A DNA stretch of 42,772 nt from Butyrivibrio sp. (lineage in GTDB: Bacteria > Bacillota > Clostridia > Lachnospirales > Lachnospiraceae), in assembly GCA_015056585.1 (NCBI GenBank), contig SVFZ01000092.1, positions 1 through 42,772 of the forward strand. The letters are read 5' to 3'. Shown piece by piece: positions 40,479-42,772 of this stretch. The notes under the pieces are model-generated. The model did not search any database. It was given only the letters and a program-made list of their open reading frames with translations, and had not been told where the DNA came from. Position 1 is the first letter of the stretch. Every line of letters starts with the position of its first letter. The translations under genes were made by a program, and so were the position numbers.

Positions 40479-41621
40479 ATGGATTACATTGTTAATACAT
40501 TATCTAATCTCTGGCATCAGACTGCATTTACAACAATGTCACCCGGTAACTATGTAATGATCGTAGTTGCACTGGTTTTTCTGTATCTTGCAATTGCCAA
40601 GGGATTTGAGCCTTTGCTTTTAGTGCCGATTTCTTTCGGTATGCTTCTCGTAAATATTTATCCGGATATTATGGCAGAGCCGGTAGGCGGTGCTGCCGGT
40701 GGACTTCTCCATTATTTCTATATCCTGGATGAGTGGGCTATTCTTCCTTCGCTTATTTTCATGGGCGTTGGTGCTATGACCGACTTCGGGCCCCTTATTG
40801 CTAACCCTATAAGTTTCCTTATGGGTGCAGCAGCACAGTTTGGTATTTTCGCAGCTTACTTTATTGCTATTGCACTTGGTTTTAACGATCAGGCTGCAGC
40901 AGCTATTTCAATCATCGGAGGAGCTGATGGTCCTACATCTATCTTCCTTGCAAGTAAGCTTCACCAGACTTCAATCCTTGGACCTATCGCTGTGGCAGCA
41001 TATTCATACATGGCGCTGGTTCCAATGATCCAGCCTCCGATCATGAAGGCTCTTACTACACAGAAGGAGAGAACTATCAGAATGTCTCAGCTTCGTGAAG
41101 TCAGCAAGCTTGAGAAGATTCTTTTCCCTGTAGTTGTTACTATCGTCGTAAGTATGATTCTTCCTACAACAGCACCTCTTATCGGTATGCTGATGCTTGG
41201 AAATATCTTCAGAGAGTCAGGCGTTGTTCGTCAGCTCCAGGAAACAGCTTCTAATGCACTTATGTACATCGTAGTTATCCTTCTTGGTACTTCAGTTGGT
41301 GCTACAACAAGTGCTGAGGCTTTCCTTAATGTAACAACAATCAAGATCGTAGTACTTGGTCTTTGCGCATTCGCTATTGGTACTGCAGCTGGATGCCTTC
41401 TTGGTAAACTCCTCTGCTTTATCACCGGCGGCAAGATCAATCCTCTTATTGGTTCAGCTGGTGTTTCAGCGGTTCCTATGGCTGCTCGTGTATCACAGAA
41501 GGTTGGTGCAGAATATGATCCATCAAACTTCCTTCTCATGCATGCTATGGGACCTAACGTTGCCGGAGTTATCGGAACAGCCGTTGTTGCCGGAACTTTC
41601 ATGGCAGTATTTGGCGTATAA
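40479..41621 (+). CDS. oadB: Na+-translocating decarboxylase beta subunit
   Basis: A 380-residue membrane protein with about nine helices. The family-defining motif GGADGPTS at 147-154 contains the Asp used in carboxybiotin decarboxylation and Na+ binding. It removes CO2 from carboxybiotin and uses the energy to pump Na+ out of the cell. The same subunit type serves oxaloacetate, methylmalonyl-CoA and glutaconyl-CoA decarboxylases, so the symbol reflects the family rather than the substrate. GAGG precedes ATG 40479. Spacing to neighbours (67 and 64 bp) fits a single operon. Confidence 0.95.
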   Translation: MDYIVNTLSNLWHQTAFTTMSPGNYVMIVVALVFLYLAIAKGFEPLLLVPISFGMLLVNIYPDIMAEPVGGAAGGLLHYFYILDEWAILPSLIFMGVGAMTDFGPLIANPISFLMGAAAQFGIFAAYFIAIALGFNDQAAAAISIIGGADGPTSIFLASKLHQTSILGPIAVAAYSYMALVPMIQPPIMKALTTQKERTIRMSQLREVSKLEKILFPVVVTIVVSMILPTTAPLIGMLMLGNIFRESGVVRQLQETASNALMYIVVILLGTSVGATTSAEAFLNVTTIKIVVLGLCAFAIGTAAGCLLGKLLCFITGGKINPLIGSAGVSAVPMAARVSQKVGAEYDPSNFLLMHAMGPNVAGVIGTAVVAGTFMAVFGV

Positions 41622-41685
41622 TTTTAAGTCATGCGAATTTATACCTTAATCGAAACTATATAAATTTGAAAGGAAGAATAAAGAT

Positions 41686-42772
41686 ATGGCAGAATTACAA
41701 AAGAAACCGGTTCGTATCAATGAGACTGTTCTGCGTGATGCTCATCAGTCACTTATCGCAACAAGAATGCCTACCGAGATTATGTTGCCAATCATCGATA
41801 CAATGGACAAGGTTGGATATAATGCGGTAGAGTGCTGGGGCGGTGCTACATTTGATGCCTGCATGAGATTCCTTAAGGAAGATCCGTGGGAGAGACTTAG
41901 AAAGCTCAGAGCCGGCTTTAAGAACACCAAACTTCAGATGCTCCTTCGTGGTCAGAACATTCTTGGTTACAAGCACTATCCTGATGATGTAGTAGACTAT
42001 TTTGTTCAGAAGTCTATTGCCAACGGTATTGATATTATCAGAATTTTTGACTGTCTTAACGACCTTAGAAACCTTGAGGCTTCTGTTAAGGCTTGTAAGA
42101 GAGAGGGCGGCCATGCTCAGATCGCTCTTGCATATACACTTGGAGATGCTTATACAGAAGAATACTGGATGAACATTGCCAAGGATATTGAGAACATGGG
42201 TGCAGATTCAATCTGCATCAAGGATATGGCAGGACTTCTCCTTCCATATGAGGCAGAGAAGCTTGTTAAGGCTCTTAAGAGTGCTACAAGCCTTCCTATT
42301 AACCTTCATACACACTATACATCCGGTGTTGCCAGCATGACATACATGAAGGCAGCTGAGGCCGGTGTTGATATTATTGACTGTGCTATTTCTCCATTTG
42401 CTCTTGGTACATCACAGCCTGCAACAGAAGTTATGGTTGAAGCCTTTAAGGGACAGCCTTTCGAGACAGGACTTGATCAGAAGCTTCTTGCTAAGATTGC
42501 TGATCACTTCAGACCATACAGAGAAGAGTGCCTTGCCAGCGGACTTATGGATCCAAAGGTTCTTGGTGTTAATATCAAGACTCTTATGTATCAGGTTCCG
42601 GGCGGAATGCTTTCCAACATGGTTTCACAGCTTAAAGAGCAGAACGCAAGCGACAAGTATGATACAGTGCTTGAGGAAATCCCACAGGTTCGTAAGGACT
42701 TTGGTGAGCCACCTCTTGTTACACCTTCATCACAGATCGTTGGTACTCAGGCCGTTATGAACGTGCTTATGG
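41686..42772 (+). CDS. oadA: Oxaloacetate decarboxylase alpha / pyruvate carboxyltransferase subunit, 3' truncated
   Basis: The first 362 residues of a biotin-dependent carboxyltransferase; the frame runs off the right edge with no stop. The HMGL-like TIM-barrel start is clear: INETVLRDAHQSLIATRM, then ECWGGATFDACMRFLKEDPW, then LLRGQNILGYKHYPDDVV. The metal and catalytic segment SICIKDMAGLL and the histidine motif LHTHYTSG follow. It moves CO2 between oxaloacetate/pyruvate and biotin. Whether the missing C-terminus has its own biotin domain, as in Klebsiella OadA, cannot be seen. The separate carrier gene upstream suggests it may not. AAAGGAAG precedes ATG 41686 by about 9 nt. Confidence 0.93.
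   Translation, partial: MAELQKKPVRINETVLRDAHQSLIATRMPTEIMLPIIDTMDKVGYNAVECWGGATFDACMRFLKEDPWERLRKLRAGFKNTKLQMLLRGQNILGYKHYPDDVVDYFVQKSIANGIDIIRIFDCLNDLRNLEASVKACKREGGHAQIALAYTLGDAYTEEYWMNIAKDIENMGADSICIKDMAGLLLPYEAEKLVKALKSATSLPINLHTHYTSGVASMTYMKAAEAGVDIIDCAISPFALGTSQPATEVMVEAFKGQPFETGLDQKLLAKIADHFRPYREECLASGLMDPKVLGVNIKTLMYQVPGGMLSNMVSQLKEQNASDKYDTVLEEIPQVRKDFGEPPLVTPSSQIVGTQAVMNVLM

Noticed and set aside
42365..42760. 131-codon plus-strand frame near the right edge
   Set aside because: It is an alternative frame inside the oxaloacetate-decarboxylase-alpha gene, which is open from 41686 and carries the conserved motifs.

Overview
The window reads as a chromosomal segment of a low-to-moderate G+C, Gram-positive anaerobe, most likely a Lachnospiraceae member of the Butyrivibrio/Pseudobutyrivibrio/Roseburia type. 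That placement is inferred from gene content: the ACT-domain plus UPF0210 pair, a single-chain glycyl-tRNA synthetase (GlyQS type), ScpA/ScpB, lipoproteins with Gram-positive lipoboxes, strong GGAGG ribosome binding sites and a Na+-pumping decarboxylase cluster. Almost everything is on the + strand. Only a tRNA-Gly and a membrane J-domain protein are on the minus strand. I see no prophage, insertion sequence or CRISPR array.

Layout. 1-4089: end of an FtsA-like protein, a YycJ-type metallo-beta-lactamase-fold hydrolase, and an ACT-domain/UPF0210 pair with its own promoter. 4158-15622: a long co-directional accessory block. It opens with a GntR (YtrA-type) regulator, an ABC ATPase and an ABC-2-like permease behind a promoter carrying a perfect palindromic operator. 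It continues with two MalF/MalG-type permeases, a HlyD/MacA-like adaptor, a MacB-periplasmic-domain-like protein and an 826-residue solute-binding lipoprotein, and ends with a flavodoxin-fold oxidoreductase. No sugar-importer ATPase lies among these genes. 15622-16120: a repeat-rich intergenic region with a bidirectional terminator and tRNA-Gly(CCC). 16119-22208: mscL, a 51-residue small protein, the membrane J-domain protein, a truncated dihydropyrimidine-dehydrogenase-like iron-sulfur flavoprotein, a CNNM/HlyC-type CBS protein and a YebC-family regulator.

22294-37429: a polytopic membrane protein of unknown function, a PreP-type M16 metalloprotease, a DUF4349-like lipoprotein, era, recO, a small lipoprotein, glyQS, alaS, rpsU, a metallophosphoesterase, scpA and scpB. 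This is a housekeeping stretch for protein turnover, ribosome maturation, DNA repair, aminoacylation and chromosome condensation. 37725-end: a biotin-dependent Na+-pumping decarboxylase cluster. It encodes an acyl-CoA-type carboxyltransferase, an OadG-like lipoprotein, a biotin carrier, the membrane beta subunit, and the start of an oxaloacetate-decarboxylase-alpha/5S-type carboxyltransferase cut by the window edge.

The two most system-like features are the chimeric importer/adaptor cassette (7780-15022) and the decarboxylase cluster. The latter carries two different carboxyltransferases around one biotin carrier and one membrane subunit. Functional calls come from motif reading only; no database search was run.
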